A stretch of DNA of 64,000 nucleotides, taken from NCBI RefSeq assembly GCF_051401765.1, contig NW_027480596.1, forward strand, positions 620,001 to 684,000, given 5' to 3'. The position numbers and the translations under genes are program-made. Below are positions 52,322 through 63,892 of the stretch, piece by piece; positions within the stretch are counted from its first letter, which is position 1; each line of letters starts with the position of its first letter. Under the pieces are notes generated by a model that was not told where the DNA came from, made no database searches, and saw nothing but the letters and a program-made list of their open reading frames with translations. The DNA comes from Calliopsis andreniformis (taxonomy: Eukaryota > Arthropoda > Insecta > Hymenoptera > Andrenidae).

Positions 52322-53908
52322 CCAAACCTCAATCCTCAATCCTCAATTCTCAATCCTCAATCATCAATCCTCAATCCCCAATACTCAATCTTCAATCCTC
52401 AATCCTCAATCCTCAATCCTCAATCCTCAATCTTCAATCCTCAATACTCAATCTTCAATCCTCAATCCTCAATCCTCAATCCTCAATCCTCAATCCTCAA
52501 TCCTCAATCTTCCTTCCTCAATACTCAAACTGCAATCCTCAATCCTCAGTCCTCACTCCTCAATCCTCATTCTTCAATCCTCAATACCGAATCCTCAATC
52601 TTCAATCCTCAATCCTCAATCCTCAATTCTCAATCATCAATCCCCAATCCTCAGACTTCAAACACCAATACTCAACCCTCAGTCCACGTCCTCAATCCAC
52701 AACCCTCAATCCTCAATCCTCAATCTTCAATCATTAATATTCAATCTTCAATCCTCAATCCTCAATCCTCAATCCTCAACCCTCAATCCCCAATGCTCAA
52801 TCCTCAATACCCAATCCTCAGTCTTCAATCCTCAATTCTCAATCCTCAATCGTCAATCTTCGATCCTCAATACTCAATCTTCAATCCTCAATCCTCAATC
52901 CTCAATCCTCAATCCTCAATCCTCAATCTTCAATGCTCAATACTCAAACTGCAATCCTCAATCCTCAGTCCTCACTCCTCAACCCTCATTCTTCAGTCCT
53001 CAATACCGAATCCTCAATCTTCAGTCCTCAATCCTCAATCCTCAATTCTCAATCCTCAATCCTCAATCCTCAGACTTCAAACACCAATACTCAACCCTCA
53101 GTCCTCGTCCTCAATCCACAACCCCCAATCCTCAATCCTCAATCTTCAATCATTAATATTCAATCTTCAATCCTCAATCCTCAATCCTCAATCCTCAACC
53201 CTCAATCCCCAATGCTCAATCCTCAATACCCAATCCTCAGCCTTCAATCCTCAATCCTCAATCCTCAATACTCAATCCTCAATTCTCAGTCCTCAATCCT
53301 CAATCTTCAATCCTCAATACTCAATCTTCAATCTTCAATCCTCAATCCTCAATCCTCAATCTTCAATCCTCAATACTAAATCCTCAATAGTCAATTTTCA
53401 ATCCTCAATGTTCAATCCGCAATACCCAATCCTCAATCTTCAATACTCAATCCTCAATCCTCAAATCTCAATCCTCAATCTTCAATCCTCAATACTCATC
53501 CTTCAATCCTCAATCCTCAATCCTCAATCCTCAATCCACATTCTTCAATCCTCAACACCCAATCCTCAATCTTCAATCCTCAATCCTCAGTCCTCAATTC
53601 TCAATCCTCAATCCTCAATCCTCAGACCTCAAACATCAATACTCAACCCTCAGTCCTCGTCCTCAATCCACAACCCTCAATCCTCGATCCTCAATCTTCA
53701 ATCATCAATATTCAATCTTCAATCCTCAATCCTCAATCATCAATACTCAATCCACAATCCTCAATGTTCAATCCTCCATACCCAATCCTCAATCTTCAAT
53801 CCTCAATCCTCAATCCTCAATCCTCAATCCTCAATCCCCAATCCTCAGTCCTCAAACCTCAATGCTGAATCCTCAAACCTGAATCCTCAGTCTTCAGCCC
53901 TCACTCCT

Positions 53909-54047
53909 CAACAATCAGTTGTCAATCCTCAATCCTCAATAGAATATCCTCAATTCACAGGCTTCAATACTCAATACTCAAACTGCAATCTTCAAATCTC
54001 TATCCACAAACATGAATTCTCATCACTCAACCCTCAACACTCAGTCC
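53909..54047 (+). repeat. Landmark module, class A
   Basis: Opens unit 4b; 371 bp to the next C. Confidence 0.88.
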
Positions 54048-54279
54048 CCAATCCTCAATCCTCAATCCTCAATTCTCAATCCTCAATTGTCAATCCTCAA
54101 TCCCCAATACTCAATCTTCAATCCTCAATCCTCAATCCTCAATCCTCAATCCTCAATCTTCAATCCTCAATACTCAATCTTCATTCCTCAATCCTCAGTC
54201 CTCAAACCTCAATTCTGAATCCTCAAATCTCAATTCTGAATCCTCAATCCTGAACCCTCAATCTTCAGCTCTCAGTCCT

Positions 54280-54418
54280 CAACAATCAGTTGTCAATCCT
54301 CAATCCTCAATAGAATATACTCAATTCACAGTTTTCAATACACAATGCTCAACCTGCAATCTTCGAATCTCAATCCACAAACATCAATTCTCATCACTCA
54401 ACCCTCAACACTCAGTCC
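54280..54418 (+). repeat. Landmark module, class C
   Basis: AATGCTC variant; 476 bp to B. Confidence 0.88.
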
Positions 54419-54755
54419 TCCATGTTCAATACTCAATCATCAATTCTCAATCTTCAATCCTCAATACTGAACCTTCAATCCTCAATCCTCAATCCTCAGT
54501 CCTTAATCCTCAATCCTCAATCTTCAATCCTCAGTCCCCAATCCTCAATCTTCAACCCTCAATACTCAATCCTCAATCCTCGATTCTCAGTCCTCAATCC
54601 TCAATCCTCAATCCTCAATGTTCAATCCGCAATACCCAATCCTCAATCTTCAATCCTCAATCCTCAATCCTCAATCCTCAATCCTCAATCCTCAGTCCTC
54701 AAACCTTAATCCTGAATCCTCAATCCTGAATCCTCAATCTTCAGCCCTCAGTCCT

Positions 54756-54894
54756 CAACAATCAGTTGTCAATCCCCAATCCTCAATGGAATATCATCAA
54801 TTCACAGTTTTCAATACTCAATACTCAATCTGCACTCTTCAAATCTCTATCCACAAACATCAATTCTCATCTCTCAACACTCAACACTCCGTCC
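54756..54894 (+). repeat. Landmark module, class B
   Basis: CTGCACTC variant; 903 bp to the next C. Confidence 0.88.
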
Positions 54895-55658
54895 CCAATC
54901 CTCAATCTTCAATCCTCAATCCTCAATCCTCAAACCTCAATCCTCAATTTTCAATCCTCAATACTCAATCTTCAATCATCAATACTCAATCTTCAATCCG
55001 CAATCCTCAATCTTCAATCCTCAATCCTCAATTCTCAGTCCTCAATACTCAATCCTCAATTGTCAATCCTCAATCCCCAATCCTCAATCTTCAATCCTCA
55101 ATCCTCAATCCTCAATCCTCAATCCTCAATCTTCAATCCTCAATACTCAATCTTCAATCCTCAATCCTCAATCATCAATCCTCAATGCTCAATCCTCAAT
55201 CCTCAATCCTCAACCCTCAATCTTCAATCCTCAATACTTAATCTGCAATCCTCAATCCTCAATCCTCATTCTTCAATCCTCAGTGCCCAGTCTTCAATCT
55301 TGAATCCTCAATCCTCAATCCTCGATTCTCATTCCTCAATCCTCAATCGTCAATCCTCAATCCTCAATCCTCAACCCTCAATCCTCAATGTTGAATCCTC
55401 AATACCCAATCCTCAGTCTTCAATCCTCAATCCTCAATCCTCAATCCTCAATCCTCAATCTTCAATCCTCAATCCTCAATCCTCAATTCTCAATCTTCAA
55501 TCCTCAATCCTCAATCCTCAATCCTCAATCCTCAATCTTCAATCCTCAATACTCAATCTTCAATCCTCAATCCTCAGTCCTCAAACCTCAATTCTGTATC
55601 CTCAAATCTCAATTCTGAATCCTCAATCCTGAACCCTCAATCTTCAGCTCTCAGTCCT

Positions 55659-55797
55659 CATCAATCAGTTGTCAATCCTCAATCCTCAATAGAATATACT
55701 CAATTCACAGTTTTCAATACACAATACTCAACCTGCAATCTTCGTATCTCTATCCACAAACATCAATTCTCATCACTCAACCCTCAACACTCAGTCC
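55659..55797 (+). repeat. Landmark module, class C (CATCAATCAG start)
   Basis: CATCAATCAG replaces CAACAATCAG; the same change is at 60133, so it predates the 4474-bp duplication. Confidence 0.87.
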
Positions 55798-56730
55798 TCA
55801 ATGTTCAATACTCAATCATCAATTCTCAATCTTCAATCCTCAATCTTCAATCCTCAATACTCAGTATTCAATACTCAATCCTCAATCCTCAATCCTCAAT
55901 CTTCAATCCTCAATACTCAGTATTCAATACTCAATCCTCAATCCTCAATCCTCAATCCTCATTCTTCAATCCTCAATACCCAATCCACAATCTTCAATCC
56001 TCAATCCTCAACCCTCAATTCTCAATACTCAATCCTCAATCCTCAGACCTCAAACAGCAATACTCAACCCTCAGTCCTCGTCCTCAATCCACAAGCATCA
56101 ACACCCAATCCTCAATCTTCAATCATCAATATTCAATCTTGAGTCCTCAATCCTCAATCCTCAATCCTCAATCCTCAATCTTCAATCCTCAATACTCAAT
56201 CTTCATTCCTCAATCCTCAATCCTCAATCCTCAGTTCTCAAGCCTCAGTCCTCAATCCTCAATCCTCAATCCTCAATCTTCAATCCTCAATCCTCAATCC
56301 TCAATCCTCAATTCTCAATCCTCAATCCTCAATCCTCAATCCTCAATCCTCAATCCTCAATCTTCAATCCTCAATACTCAAACTGCAATCCTCAATCCTC
56401 AGTCCTCACTCCTCAATCCTCATTCTTCAATCCTCAATACCGAATCCGCAATCTTCAATCCTCAATCCTCAATCCTCAATTCTCAATCCTCAATCCTCAA
56501 TCCTCAGACTTCAAACACCAATACTCAACCCTCAGTCCTCGTCCTCAATCCACAACCCTCAATCCTCAATCCTCAATCCTCAATCCTCAATCCTCAACCC
56601 TCAATCCCCAATGCTAAATCCTCAATACCCAATCCTCAGTCTTCAATCCTCAATCCTCAATCCTCAATCCTCAATCCTCAATCCTCAATCCTCAATCCTC
56701 AATACTCAATCTTCAATCCTCAATCCTCAA

Positions 56731-56838
56731 TAGAATATCCTCAATTCACAGGCTTCAATACTCAATACTCAACCTGCAATCTTCAAATCTCTATCCACAA
56801 ACATGAATTCTCATCACTCAACCCTCAACACTCAGTCC
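56731..56838 (+). repeat. Truncated landmark module H
   Basis: 1652 bp before A 58383, which is 43 bp short (42-bp plus 1-bp deletions in between). Confidence 0.86.
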
Positions 56839-58382
56839 CCAAACCTCAATCCTCAATCCTCAATTCTCAATCCTCAATCGTCAATCCTCAATCCCCAATA
56901 CTCAATCTTCAATCCTCAATCCTCAATCCTCAATCCTCAATCCTCAACCTTCAATCCTCAATACTCAATCTTCAATCCTCAATCCTCAATCCTCAATCCT
57001 CAATCCTCAATCCTCAATCCTCAATCTTCCTTCCTCAATACTCAAACTGCAATCCTCAATCCTCAGTCCTCACTCCTCAATCCTCATTCTTCAATCCTCA
57101 ATACCGAATCCTCAATGTTCAATCCTCAATCCTCAATCCTCAATTCTCAATCATCAATCCCCAATCCTCAGACTTCAACACCAATACTCAACCCTCAGTC
57201 CACGTCCTCAATCCACAACCCTCAATCCTCAATCCTCAATCTTCAATCATTAATATTCAATCTTCAATCCTCAATCCTCAATCCTCAATCCTCAACCCTC
57301 AATCCCCAATGCTCAATCCTCAATACCCAATCCTCAGTCTTCAATCCTCAATTCTCAATCCTCAATCGTCAATCTTCGATCCTCAATACTCAATCTTCAA
57401 TCCTCAATACTCAATCTTCAATCCTCAATCCTCAATCCTCAGTCCTCACTCCTCAACCCTCATTCTTCAGTCCTCAATACCGAATCCTCAATCTTCAGTC
57501 CTCAATCCTCAATCCTCAATTCTCAATCCTCAATCCTCAATCCTCAGACTTCAAACACCAATACTCAACCCTCAGTCCTCGTCCTCAATCCACAACCCCC
57601 AATCCTCAATCCTCAATCTTCAATCATTAATATTCAATCTTCAATCCTCAATCCTCAATCCTCAATCCTCAACCCTCAATCCCCAATGCTCAATCCTCAA
57701 TACCCAATCCTCAGCCTTCAATCCTCAATCCTCAATCCTCAATACTCAATCCTCAATTCTCAGTCCTCAATCCTCAATCTTCAATCCTCAATACTCAATC
57801 TTCAATCTTCAATCCTCAATCCTCAATCCTCAATCTTCAATCCTCAATACTAAATCCTCAATAGTCAATTTTCAATCCTCAATGTTCAATCCGCAATACC
57901 CAATCCTCAATCTTCAATACTCAATCCTCAATCCTCAAATCTCAATCCTCAATCTTCAATCCTCAATACTCATCCTTCAATCCTCAATCCTCAATCCTCA
58001 ATCCTCAATCCACATTCTTCAATCCTCAACACCCAATCCTCAATCTTCAATCCTCAATCCTCAGTCCTCAATTCTCAATCCTCAATCCTCAATCCTCAGA
58101 CCTCAAACATCAATACTCAACCCTCAGTCCTCGTCCTCAATCCACAACCCTCAATCCTCGATCCTCAATCTTCAATCATCAATATTCAATCTTCAATCCT
58201 CAATCCTCAATCATCAATACTCAATCCACAATCCTCAATGTTCAATCCTCCATACCCAATCCTCAATCTTCAATCCTCAATCCTCAATCCTCAATCCTCA
58301 ATCCTCAATCCCCAATCCTCAGTCCTCAAACCTCAATGCTGAATCCTCAAACCTGAATCCTCAGTCTTCAGCCCTCACTCCT

Positions 58383-58521
58383 CAACAATCAGTTGTCAAT
58401 CCTCAATCCTCAATAGAATATCCTCAATTCACAGGCTTCAATACTCAATACTCAAACTGCAATCTTCAAATCTCTATCCACAAACATGAATTCTCATCAC
58501 TCAACCCTCAACACTCAGTCC
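58383..58521 (+). repeat. Landmark module, class A
   Basis: Opens unit 4c, 4474 bp after the previous A. Confidence 0.88.
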
Positions 58522-58753
58522 CCAATCCTCAATCCTCAATCCTCAATTCTCAATCCTCAATTGTCAATCCTCAATCCCCAATACTCAATCTTCAATCCTC
58601 AATCCTCAATCCTCAATCCTCAATCCTCAATCTTCAATCCTCAATACTCAATCTTCATTCCTCAATCCTCAGTCCTCAAACCTCAATTCTGAATCCTCAA
58701 ATCTCAATTCTGAATCCTCAATCCTGAACCCTCAATCTTCAGCTCTCAGTCCT

Positions 58754-58892
58754 CAACAATCAGTTGTCAATCCTCAATCCTCAATAGAATATACTCAATT
58801 CACAGTTTTCAATACACAATGCTCAACCTGCAATCTTCGAATCTCAATCCACAAACATCAATTCTCATCACTCAACCCTCAACACTCAGTCC
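58754..58892 (+). repeat. Landmark module, class C
   Basis: 4474 bp after 54280. Confidence 0.88.
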
Positions 58893-59229
58893 TCCATGTT
58901 CAATACTCAATCATCAATTCTCAATCTTCAATCCTCAATACTGAACCTTCAATCCTCAATCCTCAATCCTCAGTCCTTAATCCTCAATCCTCAATCTTCA
59001 ATCCTCAGTCCCCAATCCTCAATCTTCAACCCTCAATACTCAATCCTCAATCCTCGATTCTCAGTCCTCAATCCTCAATCCTCAATCCTCAATGTTCAAT
59101 CCGCAATACCCAATCCTCAATCTTCAATCCTCAATCCTCAATCCTCAATCCTCAATCCTCAATCCTCAGTCCTCAAACCTTAATCCTGAATCCTCAATCC
59201 TGAATCCTCAATCTTCAGCCCTCAGTCCT

Positions 59230-59368
59230 CAACAATCAGTTGTCAATCCCCAATCCTCAATGGAATATCATCAATTCACAGTTTTCAATACTCAATGCTC
59301 AATCTGCACTCTTCAAATCTCTATCCACAAACATCAATTCTCATCTCTCAACACTCAACACTCCGTCC
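59230..59368 (+). repeat. Landmark module, class B
   Basis: 4474 bp after 54756; private AATGCTCAATC. Confidence 0.88.
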
Positions 59369-60132
59369 CCAATCCTCAATCTTCAATCCTCAATCCTCAA
59401 TCCTCAAACCTCAATCCTCAATTTTCAATCCTCAATACTCAATCTTCAATCATCAATACTCAATCTTCAATCCGCAATCCTCAATCTTCAATCCTCAATC
59501 CTCAATTCTCAGTCCTCAATACTCAATCCTCAATTGTCAATCCTCAATCCCCAATCCTCAATCTTCAATCCTCAATCCTCAATCCTCAATCCTCAATCCT
59601 CAATCTTCAATCCTCAATACTCAATCTTCAATCCTCAATCCTCAATCATCAATCCTCAATGCTCAATCCTCAATCCTCAATCCTCAACCCTCAATCTTCA
59701 ATCCTCAATACTTAATCTGCAATCCTCAATCCTCAATCCTCATTCTTCAATCCTCAGTGCCCAGTCTTCAATCTTGAATCCTCAATCCTCAATCCTCGAT
59801 TCTCATTCCTCAATCCTCAATCGTCAATCCTCAATCCTCAATCCTCAACCCTCAATCCTCAATGTTGAATCCTCAATACCCAATCCTCAGTCTTCAATCC
59901 TCAATCCTCAATCCTCAATCCTCAATCCTCAATCTTCAATCCTCAATCCTCAATCCTCAATTCTCAATCTTCAATCCTCAATCCTCAATCCTCAATCCTC
60001 AATCCTCAATCTTCAATCCTCAATACTCAATCTTCAATCCTCAATCCTCAGTCCTCAAACCTCAATTCTGTATCCTCAAATCTCAATTCTGAATCCTCAA
60101 TCCTGAACCCTCAATCTTCAGCTCTCAGTCCT

Positions 60133-60271
60133 CATCAATCAGTTGTCAATCCTCAATCCTCAATAGAATATACTCAATTCACAGTTTTCAATACACAATA
60201 CTCAACCTGCAATCTTCGTATCTCTATCCACAAACATCAATTCTCATCACTCAACCCTCAACACTCAGTCC
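60133..60271 (+). repeat. Landmark module, class C (CATCAATCAG start)
   Basis: 4474 bp after 55659. Confidence 0.87.
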
Positions 60272-61211
60272 TCAATGTTCAATACTCAATCATCAATTCT
60301 CAATCTTCAATCCTCAATCTTCAATCCTCAATACTCAGTATTCAATACTCAATCCTCAATCCTCAATCCTCAATCTTCAATCCTCAATACTCAGTATTCA
60401 ATACTCAATCCTCAATCCTCAATCCTCAATCCTCAATCCTCATTCTTCAATCCTCAATACCCAATCCACAATCTTCAATCCTCAATCCTCAACCCTCAAT
60501 TCTCAATACTCAATCCTCAATCCTCAGACCTCAAACAGCAATACTCAACCCTCAGTCCTCGTCCTCAATCCACAAGCATCAACACCCAATCCTCAATCTT
60601 CAATCATCAATATTCAATCTTGAGTCCTCAATCCTCAATCCTCAATCCTCAATCCTCAATCTTCAATCCTCAATACTCAATCTTCATTCCTCAATCCTCA
60701 ATCCTCAATCCTCAGTTCTCAAGCCTCAGTCCTCAATCCTCAATCCTCAATCCTCAATCTTCAATCCTCAATCCTCAATCCTCAATCCTCAATTCTCAAT
60801 CCTCAATCCTCAATCCTCAATCCTCAATCCTCAATCCTCAATCTTCAATCCTCAATACTCAAACTGCAATCCTCAATCCTCAGTCCTCACTCCTCAATCC
60901 TCATTCTTCAATCCTCAATACCGAATCCGCAATCTTCAATCCTCAATCCTCAATCCTCAATTCTCAATCCTCAATCCTCAATCCTCAGACTTCAAACACC
61001 AATACTCAACCCTCAGTCCTCGTCCTCAATCCACAACCCTCAATCCTCAATCCTCAATCCTCAATCCTCAATCCTCAACCCTCAATCCCCAATGCTAAAT
61101 CCTCAATACCCAATCCTCAGTCTTCAATCCTCAATCCTCAATCCTCAATCCTCAATCCTCAATCCTCAATCCTCAATCCTCAATACTCAATCTTCAATCC
61201 TCAATCCTCAA

Positions 61212-61319
61212 TAGAATATCCTCAATTCACAGGCTTCAATACTCAATACTCAACCTGCAATCTTCAAATCTCTATCCACAAACATGAATTCTCATCACTC
61301 AACCCTCAACACTCAGTCC
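61212..61319 (+). repeat. Truncated landmark module H
   Basis: 1695 bp before A 62907. Confidence 0.86.
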
Positions 61320-62906
61320 CCAAACCTCAATCCTCAATCCTCAATTCTCAATCCTCAATCGTCAATCCTCAATCCCCAATACTCAATCTTCAATCCTCAA
61401 TCCTCAATCCTCAATCCTCAATCCTCAACCTTCAATCCTCAATACTCAATCTTCAATCCTCAATCCTCAATCCTCAATCCTCAATCCACAATCCTCAATC
61501 CTCAATCTTCCTTCCTCAATACTCAAACTGCAATCCTCAATCCTCAGTCCTCACTCCTCAATCCTCATTCTTCAATCCTCAATACCGAATCCTCAATCTT
61601 CAATCCTCAATCCTCAATCCTCAATTCTCAATCATCAATCCCCAATCCTCAGACTTCAAACACCAATACTCAACCCTCAGTCCACGTCCTCAATCCACAA
61701 CCCTCAATCCTCAATCCTCAATCTTCAATCATTAATATTCAATCTTCAATCCTCAATCCTCAATCCTCAATCCTCAACCCTCAATCCCCAATGCTCAATC
61801 CTCAATACCCAATCCTCAGTCTTCAATCCTCAATTCTCAATCCTCAATCGTCAATCTTCGATCCTCAATACTCAATCTTCAATCCTCAATCCTCAATCCT
61901 CAATCCTCAATCCTCAATCCTCAATCTTCAATGCTCAATACTCAAACTGCAATCCTCAATCCTCAGTCCTCACTCCTCAACCCTCATTCTTCAGTCCTCA
62001 ATACCGAATCCTCAATCTTCAGTCCTCAATCCTCAATCCTCAATTCTCAATCCTCAATCCTCAATCCTCAGACTTCAAACACCAATACTCAACCCTCAGT
62101 CCTCGTCCTCAATCCACAACCCCCAATCCTCAATCCTCAATCTTCAATCATTAATATTCAATCTTCAATCCTCAATCCTCAATCCTCAATCCTCAACCCA
62201 CAATCCCCAATGCTCAATCCTCAATACCCAATCCTCAGCCTTCAATCCTCAATCCTCAATCCTCAATACTCAATCCTCAATTCTCAGTCCTCAATCCTCA
62301 ATCTTCAATCCTCAATACTCAATCTTCAATCTTCAATCCTCAATCCTCAATCCTCAATCTTCAATCCTCAATACTAAATCCTCAATCGTCAATTTTCAAT
62401 CCTCAATGTTCAATCCGCAATACCCAATCCTCAATCTTCAATACTCAATCCTCAATCCTCAAATCTCAATCCTCAATCTTCAATCCTCAATACTCATCCT
62501 TCAATCCTCAATCCTCAATCCTCAATCCTCAATCCACATTCTTCAATCCTCAACACCCAATCCTCAATCTTCAATCCTCAATCCTCAGTCCTCAATTCTC
62601 AATCCTCAATCCTCAATCCTCAGACCTCAAACATCAATACTCAACCCTCAGTCCTCGTCCTCAATCCACAACCCTCAATCCTCGATTCTCAATCTTCAAT
62701 CATCAATATTCAATCTTCAATCCTCAATCCTCAATCATCAATACTCAATCCACAATCCTCAATGTTCAATCCTCCATACCCAATCCTCAATCTTCAATCC
62801 TCAATCCTCAATCCTCAATCCTCAATCCTCAATCCCCAATCCTCAGTCCTCAAACCTCAATGCTGAATCCTCAAACCTGAATCCTCAGTCTTCAGCCCTC
62901 ACTCCT

Positions 62907-63045
62907 CAACAATCAGTTGTCAATCCTCAATCCTCAATAGAATATCCTCAATTCACAGGCTTCAATACTCAATACTCAAACTGCAATCTTCAAATCTCTA
63001 TCCACAAACATGAATTCTCATCACTCAACCCTCAACACTCAGTCC
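62907..63045 (+). repeat. Landmark module, class A
   Basis: Opens the partial unit 4d. Confidence 0.88.
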
Positions 63046-63277
63046 CCAATCCTCAATCCTCAATCCTCAATTCTCAATCCTCAATTGTCAATCCTCAATC
63101 CCCAATACTCAATCTTCAATCCTCAATCCTCAATCCTCAATCCTCAATCCTCAATCTTCAATCCTCAATACTCAATCTTCATTCCTCAATCCTCAGTCCT
63201 CAAACCTCAATTCTGAATCCTCAAATCTCAATTCTGAATCCTCAATCCTGAACCCTCAATCTTCAGCTCTCAGTCCT

Positions 63278-63416
63278 CAACAATCAGTTGTCAATCCTCA
63301 ATCCTCAATAGAATATACTCAATTCACAGTTTTCAATACACAATGCTCAACCTGCAATCTTCGAATCTCAATCCACAAACATCAATTCTCATCACTCAAC
63401 CCTCAACACTCAGTCC
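63278..63416 (+). repeat. Landmark module, class C
   Basis: 371 bp after A, as in the two previous units. Confidence 0.88.
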
Positions 63417-63753
63417 TCCATGTTCAATACTCAATCATCAATTCTCAATCTTCAATCCTCAATACTGAACCTTCAATCCTCAATCCTCAATCCTCAGTCC
63501 TTAATCCTCAATCCTCAATCTTCAATCCTCAGTCCCCAATCCTCAATCTTCAACCCTCAATACTCAATCCTCAATCCTCGATTCTCAGTCCTCAATCCTC
63601 AATCCTCAATCCTCAATGTTCAATCCGCAATACCCAATCCTCAATCTTCAATCCTCAATCCTCAATCCTCAATCCTCAATCCTCAATCCTCAGTCCTCAA
63701 ACCTTAATCCTGAATCCTCAATCCTGAATCCTCAATCTTCATCCCTCAGTCCT

Positions 63754-63892
63754 CAACAATCAGCTGTCAATCCCCAATCCTCAATGGAATATCATCAATT
63801 CACAGTTTTCAATACTCAATACTCAATCTGCACTCTTCAAATCTCTATCCACAAACATCAATTCTCATCTCTCAACACTCAACACTCCGTCC
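63754..63892 (+). repeat. Landmark module, class B
   Basis: 476 bp after C; CAGCTG replaces CAGTTG and the preceding heptamer is ATCCCTC. Confidence 0.87.

Larger units (their letters stand above)
47299..53908 (+). repeat. HOR unit 4a (6610 bp, expanded)
   Basis: Module order is A 47299, C/B chimera 47670, C 48573, B 49049, C 49504, B 49980, C 50883, H 52214. It is longer than units 4b and 4c because an internal block is duplicated at offset 2310 (about 47711-48901 with 50021-51211) and a C-B cassette is repeated at offset 931. Confidence 0.82.
53909..58382 (+). repeat. HOR unit 4b (4474 bp)
   Basis: Modules A 53909, C 54280, B 54756, C 55659, H 56731. Compared with unit 4c it lacks one heptamer upstream of H, has a 1-bp deletion near 57178, and lacks 42 bp (six heptamers) near 57.42-57.44 kb. 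These three differences account for the whole 50-bp size difference. Confidence 0.88.
58383..62906 (+). repeat. HOR unit 4c (4524 bp)
   Basis: Modules A 58383, C 58754, B 59230, C 60133, H 61212. It has five 6-bp units (60558, 61019, 61683, 62102, 62654); 4524 is 2 mod 7, as expected from five losses of one base. Confidence 0.88.

Noticed and set aside
56139..58727. 862-codon open frame
   Set aside because: Same low-complexity translation. Its extra length comes from the 1-bp deletion near 57178 that joins two frames. Not a gene.
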